Part shown: positions 36,892-44,763 of the stretch, piece after piece
Layout: every line of letters starts with the position of its first letter
Position numbering within the stretch: position 1 is the first letter of the stretch
DNA from: Symplocastrum torsivum CPER-KK1
GTDB taxonomy: Bacteria > Cyanobacteriota > Cyanobacteriia > Cyanobacteriales > Coleofasciculaceae
Length of the DNA stretch: 64,000 nt
Direction: 5' to 3'
Assembly (NCBI GenBank): GCA_019358875.1
Contig: JAHHIF010000003.1
Span: forward strand, 186,001 to 250,000
Notes under the pieces: generated by a model
What the model was told of the DNA's origin: nothing
Database searches by the model: none
The model's input: only the letters and a program-made list of their open reading frames with translations
Program-made: the position numbers and the translations under genes

Positions 36892-37296
36892 CTACCGTTC
36901 TCCAACTTCAAGCACTGCCTCGGAATTGCTTCCGAGAAGAGATTGACCAATACCTCGTTGAGTAAAGTATTTGTTCAGGAACGTGCTAGCCAAAGACAGG
37001 GCGACGGGTGCCAGAACAATCGCAAGTAACCCATGAACCGTAAAGCCAGGAACTAGCAGAGAAGCTAGCCAGAAACATACACCGTTTACCAGTAGTGAGA
37101 ATGAACCCAACGTCAAGAGGTTAATCGGTAGTGATAGAACCGACAAGACTGGTTTAATAAAACTATTCACCAGTCCAATGGAGATTGCTGCCAGTAGAGC
37201 GGCAGGAAACGTGGCAATAGTTACTCCTGGAACTGCAAGGTCAACAACTAATAGACCTAATGCACTAATCAACGTTGTTAGAAAGAATCCCAACAT
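36892..37296 (-). CDS. Phage-holin-4 family / YvlD-like membrane protein
   Basis: A 134-residue protein with four predicted membrane helices (FFLTTLISALGLLVVDLAVP; AALLAAISIGLVNSFIKPVL; LLTLGSFSLLVNGVCFWLAS; LLAIVLAPVALSLASTFL). The FIKPVLSVLSLPINLLTLG segment is diagnostic for this group of small membrane proteins, often annotated as holin superfamily IV. They are chromosomal stress-related proteins rather than phage holins in most bacteria. ATG 37296 has GGAG seven bases ahead; the longer TTG start at 37320 is unlikely. It is the last gene of a minus-strand group of four. Confidence 0.82.
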   Translation of the reverse strand: MLGFFLTTLISALGLLVVDLAVPGVTIATFPAALLAAISIGLVNSFIKPVLSVLSLPINLLTLGSFSLLVNGVCFWLASLLVPGFTVHGLLAIVLAPVALSLASTFLNKYFTQRGIGQSLLGSNSEAVLEVGER

Positions 37297-37342
37297 CTTG
37301 GTTCTCCGTTTTGTAAACAATAAAATTCAGCCAATCCAACTT

Positions 37343-37558
37343 TCAGGACAAGGCAGTAGGAGGATTTTCAACAGTGCCTTGTTGTTGGCTAATTTTTTCT
37401 TCGTGTTTGGCGATCGCCCAGACAGCATGAATGCTACCGGGAACCCAACCGAGAACCGTCAGCAAGATATTAATCACCAAGGTTGCGCTAAATCCATAGG
37501 TTAGGAAAATAGCAACAGGTGGAAGAAGAATGGAAAGAGCAAAGCGAACAAGTTTCAT
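37343..37558 (-). CDS. YqaE/Pmp3-family small membrane protein
   Basis: A 71-residue protein with two membrane helices. The ILLPPVAIFL segment followed by INILLTVLGWVPGSIHAVWA is the signature of the Pmp3/UPF0057 family, small proteins linked to membrane potential and salt or cold stress. The start is either ATG 37558 or the adjacent GTG 37561, both behind AAAGGA. It stands between the holin-like and the uncharacterised 200-residue gene, in the same direction. Confidence 0.88.
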   Translation of the reverse strand: MKLVRFALSILLPPVAIFLTYGFSATLVINILLTVLGWVPGSIHAVWAIAKHEEKISQQQGTVENPPTALS

Positions 37559-37595
37559 CACGAGTAATCCTTTAATTTCAATAATTTCACGCCTA

Positions 37596-38198
37596 TTAAA
37601 GCTTAGCTGCGGCAGTTTGGAGAAGTTGCTTTAGCTGTTGTTGAACGTGTTGTTCTTTTTGAGCGAACGTTGCACCTGCTTCACCCAGCTTGTTCTCAAC
37701 CTCGGCTTGCCGCTGTTGTAGAACATTGGGTTCGATTGTTTTAGCTTGTGCTGTTGTAGTGTTGTACCAAGCTGCTGTGTTCTCCAAGCGTTGCTTCACA
37801 GCCAAATAGCGATCGCCATAACGTTCAGTCAAATTTGTATCAAGATTAACGGCTTGATTCTTCAATTTGGCGTACTGATGCGGCAAGCCTATCAATTCTT
37901 TGTACAAACGTGACAATAAGCGAATGCTAAGTGCTTTGAAAGCCACCACAGCTATAGATTTGGCACTAGATGAGGGGGCTTTATCAGTAGTTTCCTCACT
38001 AGCGTTCCTCGTTTCCAAAATTTTGGAGAAAGTTCCTTTGACAGTTGCTCCAATCTCCCCAGAGCCTTCTTTTACTTCTGCAATAGTCTGAGAAAAAGCA
38101 TCTCGAACAATTTCCTGAATTCGTTCTGCCCGCATTTTCCCTTCGGATTTTGCTTTCTGAAGATCGGTTGTGATTTGATCTTTCGTAGATTCAGACAT
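37596..38198 (-). CDS. Uncharacterised helical protein of a stress-type gene group
   Basis: A 200-residue hydrophilic protein that I cannot assign. The N-terminal 60 residues are charged and helical (KSEGKMRAERIQEIVRDAF), the middle holds a mildly hydrophobic SIAVVAFKALSIRLLSRLY segment, and the C-terminal 60 residues form a probable coiled coil (QQRQAEVENKLGEAG; QKEQHVQQQLKQLLQ). Its neighbours encode small membrane proteins of stress families, so a membrane-associated structural role is possible. Confidence 0.72.
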   Translation of the reverse strand: MSESTKDQITTDLQKAKSEGKMRAERIQEIVRDAFSQTIAEVKEGSGEIGATVKGTFSKILETRNASEETTDKAPSSSAKSIAVVAFKALSIRLLSRLYKELIGLPHQYAKLKNQAVNLDTNLTERYGDRYLAVKQRLENTAAWYNTTTAQAKTIEPNVLQQRQAEVENKLGEAGATFAQKEQHVQQQLKQLLQTAAAKL

Positions 38199-38244
38199 CT
38201 TTAGTTCCTCGCAACGTTATAAATTTGAACAAGACATTTATGGG

Positions 38245-38508
38245 TCAGCTAGCTGAAACAGTATCGACACTAGTACTCTTTGCTCTACGGTCTTTACGTT
38301 GCTCTAAGATAATTTGAGAAACTTCACTAACCAGCAGAGTTGCAATAAAACCATCATCAATCCAGCCCACAAACGGAACAATATCCGTGACAATATCGAA
38401 GGGACTAACCAGATAGATTAAGCTGCCTAGAATTACCAACCAACGATACTTGGGATTTTGTAGAATCAAGCGATATGCATTGTAGAACGGTTGCCGTAAA
38501 AATTTCAT
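38245..38508 (-). CDS. YkvA-like DUF1232 membrane protein
   Basis: An 87-residue protein with the DUF1232 core: LVILGSLIYLVSPFDIVTDI followed by VPFVGWIDDGFIATLL. Such small proteins have one or two membrane helices and an unknown role, often in envelope stress. ATG 38508 lies seven bases behind GGAGG, which decides it over the upstream ATG at 38535. It is the first gene of the four-gene minus-strand group. Confidence 0.85.
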   Translation of the reverse strand: MKFLRQPFYNAYRLILQNPKYRWLVILGSLIYLVSPFDIVTDIVPFVGWIDDGFIATLLVSEVSQIILEQRKDRRAKSTSVDTVSAS

Positions 38509-38715
38509 TAATTGCCCTCCGACCACTAGATTCATCCTCGCAAATTCTTTAGTAATTAACGGGTGTTGTTAACCCGCAATTTTGTGGTAGAAATTCTACA
38601 AAAGGTAGAAGTAATGCGGCTTTTGGTACGGCTACCCCTACCATTTTTCTATCTCGTTATTGCAGCCGTACAAAACCTGTCTGATAAATTCCAAAGCAGT
38701 AATTGAGGATTGGCA

Positions 38716-39918
38716 ATGCAACAACGTCCACGTTTAGCACTTATCTGTCTTGCCTACATCGGTTTTATCAGTCTTGGTTTGCCTGATGGTCTCCTCGGTG
38801 TTGCTTGGCCCTCTATCCGCACCTCTTTTTCGCTCTCTCTGGATGCCCTTGGTTCGCTCTTGGTTGCATCTACTGCTGGGTATACGCTGTCTAGCTTCAA
38901 TAGCGGTCGTATTCTGGCGCGTATCAGTGTTGGCGTACTGTTGAGTCTTAGTGCTGGGGCAACGGCTATCAGCTTACTTGGCTATGCGATCGCTCCATCT
39001 TGGTGGGTGCTGATTGGTTTCGGGTTTCTCTCCGGGCTTGGTGCAGGCGCAATTGACTCTGGATTGAATACCTATGTTGCAACGCATTTCAGTCCACGAA
39101 TTCTCAACTGGTTGCACGCCAGCTACGGTATCGGCACAACGACTGGCCCTCTAATCATGACTAGCGTTCTTGATGCCAATCGTCCATGGCAATGGGGCTA
39201 CTTGATTGTCGCAACTGTGCAACTGCTGCTTACGGGTTGTTTCGCGGTGACACGAGATTGGTGGAGGGTACCTCATACAGCCTCAAGCCAATCCCCATCG
39301 GCAGATGCTGCCCATACAAGCACAACGAGTACACTCTGCATCCCAGTGGTCTGGATTAGGATTTGTGTATTTTTCATGTATGCGGGAGTGGAAGTTTCAG
39401 TTGGGCAGTGGACTTATAGCTTGTTTACTCAGACACGCTCAATTTCGACAACAATAGCTGGACAGTGGGTAAGTCTTTATTGGGGCAGCTTCACGGTTGG
39501 ACGTGTGTTCTTTGGGGCAATTGCCAATCGAGCACCTATCAATCTTTTATTACGCTTATGCATGACCAGCGCAGTCATAGGGGCAACTTTGATTTGGCTC
39601 AATATTGCTAACTTTCTAACCATGTTTGGGTTAATGCTCATTGGATTTTCACTAGCACCGATTTTTCCCTCACTGATTGCAACGACACCTGAAAGTGTCG
39701 GACGAAATCATGTTAGCAATACTATAGGATTTCAAGTTGCAGCAGCGACAGTGGGTGTAGCAGTGTTACCAAGCCTTGCAGGAGTTCTATCACGTTATTT
39801 TGGGCTTGAAATTGTCAGTATAGCCATCTGTGTTGAAACATTGTTCTTATTTGTACTTTTCGAGATATTGGTTAGGCAACGGAAGATTCAGGTGACGGAA
39901 GAAACTATCAATTCCTGA
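38716..39918 (+). CDS. Major facilitator superfamily transporter (fucose-permease-like)
   Basis: A 400-residue protein with 12 predicted membrane helices. The first helix pair (FISLGLPDGLLGVAWPSIR) with its conserved DG and the GFLSGLGAGAIDSGLNTYVA helix fit the FucP/BMR-like MFS branch found in cyanobacteria. The substrate is unknown; sugars or drugs are both possible. ATG 38716 is preferred over TTG 38710, with GAGG at 38704. The gene is complete and unrelated to the MFS remnant at 32.8 kb as far as can be judged by eye. Confidence 0.85.
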   Translation: MQQRPRLALICLAYIGFISLGLPDGLLGVAWPSIRTSFSLSLDALGSLLVASTAGYTLSSFNSGRILARISVGVLLSLSAGATAISLLGYAIAPSWWVLIGFGFLSGLGAGAIDSGLNTYVATHFSPRILNWLHASYGIGTTTGPLIMTSVLDANRPWQWGYLIVATVQLLLTGCFAVTRDWWRVPHTASSQSPSADAAHTSTTSTLCIPVVWIRICVFFMYAGVEVSVGQWTYSLFTQTRSISTTIAGQWVSLYWGSFTVGRVFFGAIANRAPINLLLRLCMTSAVIGATLIWLNIANFLTMFGLMLIGFSLAPIFPSLIATTPESVGRNHVSNTIGFQVAAATVGVAVLPSLAGVLSRYFGLEIVSIAICVETLFLFVLFEILVRQRKIQVTEETINS

Positions 39919-39920
39919 AT

Positions 39921-40061
39921 GTAGCGGTTCTCAAATGAGTTGAGTACAATCTGACCTAACCCCCAACCCCCTTCCCTACAAGGGAAGGGGGCTAATTTCA
40001 AAGCCTCTCTCCTACAAGGAGAGAGGTTAAAACTGTACCGCGCACAACTGAGAACCGCTAT
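39921..40061. mobile_element. MITE-like palindromic element with terminal inverted repeats
   Basis: The ends are exact inverted repeats, TAGCGGTTCTCA at 39922-39933 and TGAGAACCGCTA at 40049-40060. Inside are two tight hairpins with 3-base loops: CCCCCTTCCCT (39967-39977) with AGGGAAGGGGG (39981-39991), and CCTCTCTCCT (40004-40013) with AGGAGAGAGG (40017-40026). It encodes nothing. It starts two bases after the MFS gene's stop and ends where the broken MNT gene begins to lose coding sense, so it probably inserted there. No transposase is nearby; it would be mobilised in trans. Confidence 0.65.
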
Positions 40062-40255
40062 ATAAGAGTACCAACTACCTTGAATAAGTCCCATTTGGCA
40101 TCTGGTGCAAACGTCATCAGCACATCCAAATCGCTGTCTGGGCGAAAGTCATCCCGCAAAATTCAGCCAAATAAGGCAATTTCAGTTATCTTCCAGCGAT
40201 CGCAGAACGCAGCAATTTCATCTTTGGGTAGCTTATTTACAAAGCTGTTGCTCAT
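40061..40255 (-). pseudogene. Truncated MNT-type nucleotidyltransferase (HEPN/MNT antitoxin-like)
   Basis: From ATG 40255 the minus strand reads MSNSFVNKLPKDEIAAF, then TEIALFG, then TGA at 40163-40165, then [20 protein letters not shown] and DAKWDLF. This is the minimal nucleotidyltransferase fold with its GSx10DxD signature, in which the serine after GLFG-like FG has become a stop. The frame then runs into the end of the palindromic element. Intact members are antitoxins that AMPylate HEPN toxins. No HEPN gene is present, so the module is dead. Confidence 0.7.
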
Positions 40256-40392
40256 CCACTGTTCCCCAAGGCAGTATCTACTTCTATCATGCGATGTTCC
40301 AAGCAAAAGGGGTGCGATCGCTCTTTTACCGTAAATTCTGCAACTCGCTTATTGCTCTCTAACCCTAATCCACTGCTGACATCTGTAATCAT
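40252..40392 (-). CDS. Small open frame overlapping the broken MNT gene
   Basis: A 46-codon frame from ATG 40392 to TGA 40252 reads MITDVSSGLGLESNKRVAEF and ends MIEVDTALGNSG. Its stop overlaps the MNT start by four bases (ATGA), as in real operons, and AAAGG lies ahead of the ATG. I do not recognise the peptide. It may be a genuine small gene or the tail of something larger. Confidence 0.3.
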   Translation of the reverse strand: MITDVSSGLGLESNKRVAEFTVKERSHPFCLEHRMIEVDTALGNSG

Positions 40393-40422
40393 GTGGTAAA
40401 GCCTTTAGATTTTTGAGTCTTT

Positions 40423-40830
40423 ATGCTGGACGAAGAAACTATCCGGATTGTGACTGATGATACTCCTCAAATTGTTGCTCCTGACGGCTCAAAAGTTGGG
40501 ATGGATATAGGAGTTCACTCTTGGGGTGAGGAAGTGCAACGGGACGCTTCCAATAGGAAGGTTGTTGTGAAGGAGGATGGTGGACTTGCTGTTCATGAAG
40601 TTAGAGTTAAAAAACTAGAGGAAGAAATGGCTCACTTGCTGCAAGTAGTTGAGCGGTTGTTTGACCGGACTGAGCAGCAGGCTAATAGAAAACCGAAGAT
40701 GCAGTTGGATGAAATTGAGCTATCGGTAGAAATTAATGGTGAGGGAGAAGTGAGCATTCTCGGAACCGGAGGAAAAGCGGGAGGCAAAGGAGCAATTAAG
40801 CTCAAGTTCAAACGAGCAGAACAAGTGTGA
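40423..40830 (+). CDS. Small protein partner of the caspase-GUN4 gene (Pepco/Trypco-like C-terminus)
   Basis: A 135-residue soluble protein. The middle holds a short coiled coil (VKKLEEEMAHLLQVVERLF). The last 40 residues (LDEIELSVEINGEGEVSILG, a glycine-rich turn, GAIKLKFKR) resemble the small beta domains that occur beside caspase-like or trypsin-like peptidases in bacterial conflict systems (Pepco, or trypsin-co-occurring, CU044_2847). That likeness is a judgement by eye. Its stop lies one base before the start of the caspase gene, so the two are translationally coupled and probably act together, perhaps as adaptor, substrate or inhibitor. Confidence 0.7.
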   Translation: MLDEETIRIVTDDTPQIVAPDGSKVGMDIGVHSWGEEVQRDASNRKVVVKEDGGLAVHEVRVKKLEEEMAHLLQVVERLFDRTEQQANRKPKMQLDEIELSVEINGEGEVSILGTGGKAGGKGAIKLKFKRAEQV

Positions 40831-40831
40831 G

Positions 40832-42427
40832 ATGGCGAAGAATTGGGCGATCGCGATCGGCATTAATCAATACGAATTTCTGCAACCCCTGAAGTATGCC
40901 AAGCGGGATGCTCAATTGATGCAGGAGTTTCTTCGCACGGACGCAGGATTTGAGAAGATTTTCTTCTTCTCGGATGACTCACCTGATGTTGGTTGTAAAT
41001 CAACTCGCCCTTACCGCGCTAATTTGCTGCGAGTGTTGCGGGAGTTATTTAAAAACCCCTTCATGGAGGCAGGAGATAACTTTTGGTTTTTCTTCAGTGG
41101 TCACGGGATGCGCCATGCTAACCGAGATTATCTTATGCCTTCTGATGGCGATCCAGGAGACATCGAAAATACTGCAATTTCAATTAATCAAGTTACTGAA
41201 CGTCTACGTCGCTGTGGCGCTGATAACGTTGTCTTAATTTTGGATGCTTGTCGCAGTCTTGGTACTCGTGCTGGTGAAGGAATTGGACGGCAAACGGCTG
41301 AAGAAGCACGAACTACTGGAGTTATCAGCATCTTTTCCTGTAGTCCTCAGGAATATTCTTATGAAATCGAGGCATTACAACAAGGTGCCTTTACCCATGC
41401 GCTCTTGGAAGGGTTAGGCATTCGGGGTCAATACGCTACGGTTGAGCGGTTAAACCAGTACCTAGCCTTTCGAGTACCTGAACTCGTTCGACAACATAAG
41501 AAGGCTCGGCAAACACCATACACTATTGCTGAGCCTGTCACTAAGTCGCACCTAATTCTTGTCCCGCGATACGCAACACTAGCCGATATTGCTTCCTTGA
41601 AAAATGATGCTTATCAAGCTGAAGTTGAAGAGGATTTGGAACTGGCAGAGCAGTTATGGATTCGGGTACTGGCTGCGGCTTCTGGCAACGATCTACAAGC
41701 GGTGAGGGCATTACAGAGAATTGAACGGTTGCGATTAAAACGTTCAGAGCCTCCCTCTCCACCCTCTAGTCTGACTGAGCCGAATTTCCATAAGAGAGTA
41801 CCCTATTACCTACCCTCTTTTGATCAACACATTCCTCGAATATCGCCTATTCGTGTTGAGCTTCCAACTTCAATTGAGCCTACTTGTCATCCGTTTAATG
41901 TCAGGTCAGGAAGTTTGACTGATGACCTCAGTTCTGAGCGAGGAGTAGATTACACTCGGCTGCGCGACTTGCTAGCAGCAGGGAAGTGGAAAGAAGCGGA
42001 TGAAGAAACTTTCGCTGTAATGCTTAAGGCAGCAGGACGCGAAACAGAGGTTTGGCTGAATATTGAGTCTATTGAAAGCTTTCCTTGTATAGACCTCTGC
42101 ACGATTGACAGTCTTTGGGTAAAATACAGCGATGGGCGCTTCGGGTTTAGTGTACAGAAGCGCATTTGGGAAAGTGTTGGGGGAACACCTGATGCTGACT
42201 ATGAAACTGGGTGTCGCTTTGGTGAGTATGTCGGATGGTGTGTGAAATGCTCTCCTACCGCATTTGGCTCTTGGACATTCTATGATTACGATGACCTTAT
42301 CTTCAGCCTAGATGCTCCCAACGGGCATCTCCCCTCCGGAGACATCGTCTATGGACTATGGCGGGTGCGACCTTTTTTGGGTGACAACGTGGTTTATTGG
42401 TCTCTTCTCTCACGTAGAGACTTGTGA
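40832..42427 (+). CDS. Caspase-like protease (orthocaspase) fused to a GUN4 domain
   Basis: A 531-residue fusion. Residues 1 to about 245 form a caspase/peptidase C14 domain: AIAIGINQYEFLQPLKYAKR at the start, the catalytic histidine H91 in FFFSGHGMRH and the catalytic cysteine C140 in VLILDACRS. Residues about 247-302 are helical and TPR-like (DLELAEQLWIRVLAAA), followed by a Ser/Pro-rich linker. From about 371 on, GVDYTRLRDLLAAGKWKEAD through DLCTIDSLWVKYSDGRFGFS is a GUN4 domain, which in known proteins binds protoporphyrin and Mg-protoporphyrin. The dyad is intact, so it should be an active protease that may respond to tetrapyrroles; that response is inference. Confidence 0.9.
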   Translation: MAKNWAIAIGINQYEFLQPLKYAKRDAQLMQEFLRTDAGFEKIFFFSDDSPDVGCKSTRPYRANLLRVLRELFKNPFMEAGDNFWFFFSGHGMRHANRDYLMPSDGDPGDIENTAISINQVTERLRRCGADNVVLILDACRSLGTRAGEGIGRQTAEEARTTGVISIFSCSPQEYSYEIEALQQGAFTHALLEGLGIRGQYATVERLNQYLAFRVPELVRQHKKARQTPYTIAEPVTKSHLILVPRYATLADIASLKNDAYQAEVEEDLELAEQLWIRVLAAASGNDLQAVRALQRIERLRLKRSEPPSPPSSLTEPNFHKRVPYYLPSFDQHIPRISPIRVELPTSIEPTCHPFNVRSGSLTDDLSSERGVDYTRLRDLLAAGKWKEADEETFAVMLKAAGRETEVWLNIESIESFPCIDLCTIDSLWVKYSDGRFGFSVQKRIWESVGGTPDADYETGCRFGEYVGWCVKCSPTAFGSWTFYDYDDLIFSLDAPNGHLPSGDIVYGLWRVRPFLGDNVVYWSLLSRRDL

Positions 42428-42606
42428 AGTGTACCATCTGAATGTTTTCGGCTTTTGTAAAGATTGGCTATCGAGAGAAGTTCTATTGCGAATCTTAAGT
42501 TCGCAAGAAAAGTTTAAACTATAAACCAGCAATAAGATGGACGATCGCCCATACACTTATTAACTTCTTAAGAATTTATACCTAGCTAATTTGGGGATGA
42601 CAAACC

Positions 42607-42909
42607 ATGCGTGGCATTCAATTTTTAACTGATTATCAAGGCAGGAAAACAGGTGTACTTGTTGATTTGAAAGAGCACAGCGAATTTTGGGCAGATGTAG
42701 TAGAGGAATGTGGTGAGCCAATAGACTTCCAGTTCCTAATTGATGACCAAGGAGAAAAAATCGCGGTATTCCTTGACTTTGAGAAACACAGCGAACTTTG
42801 GGAAGATATCTACGATAGCCTGATTATTGAATCAAGAAAGGATGAACAAAGAGTCCCTTGGGAAGAAGTTAAACATGGGCTGATAGAGAAGGGTAAGTTG
42901 AGTGTCTGA
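42607..42909 (+). CDS. Antitoxin-like protein with a duplicated module
   Basis: A 100-residue protein upstream of a RelE/ParE-type toxin. The segment IQFLTDYQGRKTGVLVDLKE HSEFW (residues 4-28) is repeated as FQFLIDDQGEKIAVFLDFEK HSELWED (from residue 41), a 37-residue period, and only the second copy goes on into the usual DSLIIESRKDEQRVPWEEVK tail. Typical partners of these toxins carry one copy. The stop overlaps the toxin start by eight bases. It should bind and neutralise the toxin and repress the operon; whether the duplicated part binds DNA is not visible. Confidence 0.75.
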   Translation: MRGIQFLTDYQGRKTGVLVDLKEHSEFWADVVEECGEPIDFQFLIDDQGEKIAVFLDFEKHSELWEDIYDSLIIESRKDEQRVPWEEVKHGLIEKGKLSV

Positions 42910-43165
42910 TTATCTAATCGTTGTCGCACGCTCAGCCCAAAAAGACCTGGATTCTCTACCATCTGAAGTTAGCAGTCGCATTTCTTCTAAGATTGAAGCG
43001 TTAGCAAGTGTCCCGCGTCCAGATGGTTGCAGTAAGCTAAAGGGAGAACAAAACAGTTGGCGAATTCGAGTTGGCGACTACCGAGTAATCTATAGCGTTG
43101 ATGATAATACTCGCACTATCGACATCAGTAAAGTTCGTCATCGAAGAGAAGTGTATGATAGGTAA
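42902..43165 (+). CDS. RelE/ParE-family toxin
   Basis: An 87-residue toxin of the RelE/ParE superfamily. It has IVVARSAQKDLDSLPSEV, the GCSKLKGEQNSWRIRVGDYR core and VIYSVDDNTRTIDISKVRHR, giving the usual basic residues of a ribosome-dependent mRNase. It starts at GTG 42902 inside the partner's end and is complete. The next minus-strand gene ends 49 bp further on. Confidence 0.9.
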   Translation: MSDYLIVVARSAQKDLDSLPSEVSSRISSKIEALASVPRPDGCSKLKGEQNSWRIRVGDYRVIYSVDDNTRTIDISKVRHRREVYDR

Positions 43166-43214
43166 AGGTAGTAAGAATGTTAATTTCATAGAAGAATGTA
43201 TTTCTCTACATCAC

Positions 43215-43436
43215 TCATTCTTGACTTAGTAAATCAGCCCGCAGGTCAGCAAGTGTACCACACTTAGCTTTACCTGTTTTGAGCGCTTCCAGTGTTGGTG
43301 CTGCATTTCTAGCGATTTCCCGACGGCGTTGTTCAACCCGTCTTTTATAAATCAGTTCTAGTAGCAAGTCTTGCTCTTCAGTTGAAAGAGCCTCAACGTA
43401 TTCAAGTACTGTTTGAAAAGGTACAACGTTATTCAT
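43215..43436 (-). CDS. Orphan antitoxin-like small protein
   Basis: A 73-residue helical protein (FQTVLEYVEALSTEEQDLLL, then ELIYKRRVEQRRREIARNA, then GTLADLRADLL). Proteins like this in cyanobacteria usually precede a RelE-type toxin gene on the same strand, but here nothing follows within the next 49 bp before the end of the convergent toxin gene. It is therefore an orphan, or acts with a toxin elsewhere. Confidence 0.65.
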   Translation of the reverse strand: MNNVVPFQTVLEYVEALSTEEQDLLLELIYKRRVEQRRREIARNAAPTLEALKTGKAKCGTLADLRADLLSQE

Positions 43437-43492
43437 TTCTCGTGCCCCTAAGTTTACAAATTAATAGTAATAGCTTCTAAGTATATCTTTAG

Positions 43493-44050
43493 TCAAAGCA
43501 ATTCTGCCTCTTCAAAAACCTGCCTTGTTGTTAGTTCCAATCCAGGAAGTAGCGTATCTACAATAGGCATATTGTCTGTATAAACTTGATTCACTACATC
43601 TGGAAAAAAGACCTTGATACTGATGGCTTCAGGGTCTACAACCCAAACTCTTGATACACCAGCAGCAAAATAGTCGTTAGCCTTATCTTCAAATTCTTTC
43701 ATGGTCTGGTCTGGAGAGATAATCTCTATTACCAGTTCTGGGAGGGCAGGACAGGCTTCATTTTGCTTCCAGCTTTTGGGTAGACGTTCATAGGAGATGT
43801 ATGTCAAATCAGGTACGGGTGCCCAATCTTTCCCTTGACGCTTTAAGAGAATTGCCCACTCTGGAACAACTCTACCTTTTCCCTTACACCATGCACGTAT
43901 GAGGAGCAAAAAAGCTAGCTGTAAGGTCGAATGGAAATATTTTGGAGACACTTTGGGGACTGCCTGACCATCAACAAACTCATAGTTTACATCTCCTTCT
44001 GGAAGTGCCAGAAATTCTTCTAGTGTGAGTTGAGTTCCTGTATTAACCAT
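43493..44050 (-). CDS. Uma2-family (DUF820) endonuclease-like protein
   Basis: A 185-residue protein of the Uma2/DUF820 family, very abundant in cyanobacteria and built on the PD-(D/E)XK nuclease fold. TLEEFLALPEGDVNYEFVDG marks the N-terminus; VPDLTYIS, LPELVIEIISPDQT and the DYFAAGVSRVWVVDP segment carry the presumed active-site acids. Its role is unknown. ATG 44050 is the clear start. Confidence 0.88.
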   Translation of the reverse strand: MVNTGTQLTLEEFLALPEGDVNYEFVDGQAVPKVSPKYFHSTLQLAFLLLIRAWCKGKGRVVPEWAILLKRQGKDWAPVPDLTYISYERLPKSWKQNEACPALPELVIEIISPDQTMKEFEDKANDYFAAGVSRVWVVDPEAISIKVFFPDVVNQVYTDNMPIVDTLLPGLELTTRQVFEEAELL

Positions 44051-44084
44051 GAGCTATGCAACTGAGTGGCTAGACACACCTATC

Positions 44085-44345
44085 TTACTTCGCCTCATCC
44101 TCCTCAGATTGCGGCAATAACGAGTCAGGCAGTTCGTCGAGCGTCTTGTTAACCGCTTTGCAGAAAGCCTTCATCTGGTAAACCGTCATCGTCGGTTCTG
44201 CTTCTCCCTTTTCCCAACGACGAATGGTTGAGGAGGTTACACCCATGAGCCTTACCAAGTCATCTTGAGTGAGTCCAGCCTCTAGACGCAGTTTTTTAAA
44301 TGGAGAGTCTGTCTCCTGTGGTTGACCTTTCTTTGGTCTTGCCAT
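44085..44345 (-). CDS. XRE-family HTH transcriptional regulator
   Basis: An 86-residue protein whose core is a Cro/CI-type helix-turn-helix: FKKLRLEAGLTQDDLVRLMG followed by SSTIRRWEKGEAEPT. Short flanks on both sides suggest a DNA-binding antitoxin or autoregulator. It is followed after 34 bp by the Uma2 gene on the same strand; the pair may be one unit. Confidence 0.85.
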   Translation of the reverse strand: MARPKKGQPQETDSPFKKLRLEAGLTQDDLVRLMGVTSSTIRRWEKGEAEPTMTVYQMKAFCKAVNKTLDELPDSLLPQSEEDEAK

Positions 44346-44550
44346 ATTATAAAAAACACTGAAATTAATCGGTTTTAAATAGGGTTTTTAAGGGTAACAA
44401 CAGGTAGGCAGACCAAATTACTAGCGTATGGCTAGTTAGCTGCCTTAGTTAGCTTTTGCCAGAACAAAACGAACAATTGCCTAGAGCGTGTATGGCTGGC
44501 TAGGCGATCGCTTTTTCATGTCCATTAACCAGATTACAGAGGAGTGTATC

Positions 44551-44763
44551 GTGACTTACAAAAATCGGCTGTCTCCGTGGTGCATTATTCGCCCTCTTCC
44601 AAATTTACAACGGCGGATTGTCGCTCGGTTTCGTCGCCGGAATGACGCTGAATCTCATCTGAAAATTCTTCGACAGCTAGTGCCAAACGCTCCTTTTGCA
44701 ATTGTTTTTGACCCAACACCCGATGAACCAGACTGCAATGAATGTAGAACAGAACAGCCATGA
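44551..44763 (+). CDS. Hypothetical small protein
   Basis: A 70-residue protein starting at GTG 44551, chosen because AGAGGAG lies six bases ahead; ATG 44518 and TTG/ATG further up are possible but have no such signal. The sequence SPWCIIRPLPNLQRRIVARF and then AESHLKILRQLVPNAPFAIV looks like the short cyanobacterial proteins of unknown function often annotated as hypothetical. It overlaps the next gene by four bases (ATGA). Confidence 0.6.
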   Translation: MTYKNRLSPWCIIRPLPNLQRRIVARFRRRNDAESHLKILRQLVPNAPFAIVFDPTPDEPDCNECRTEQP

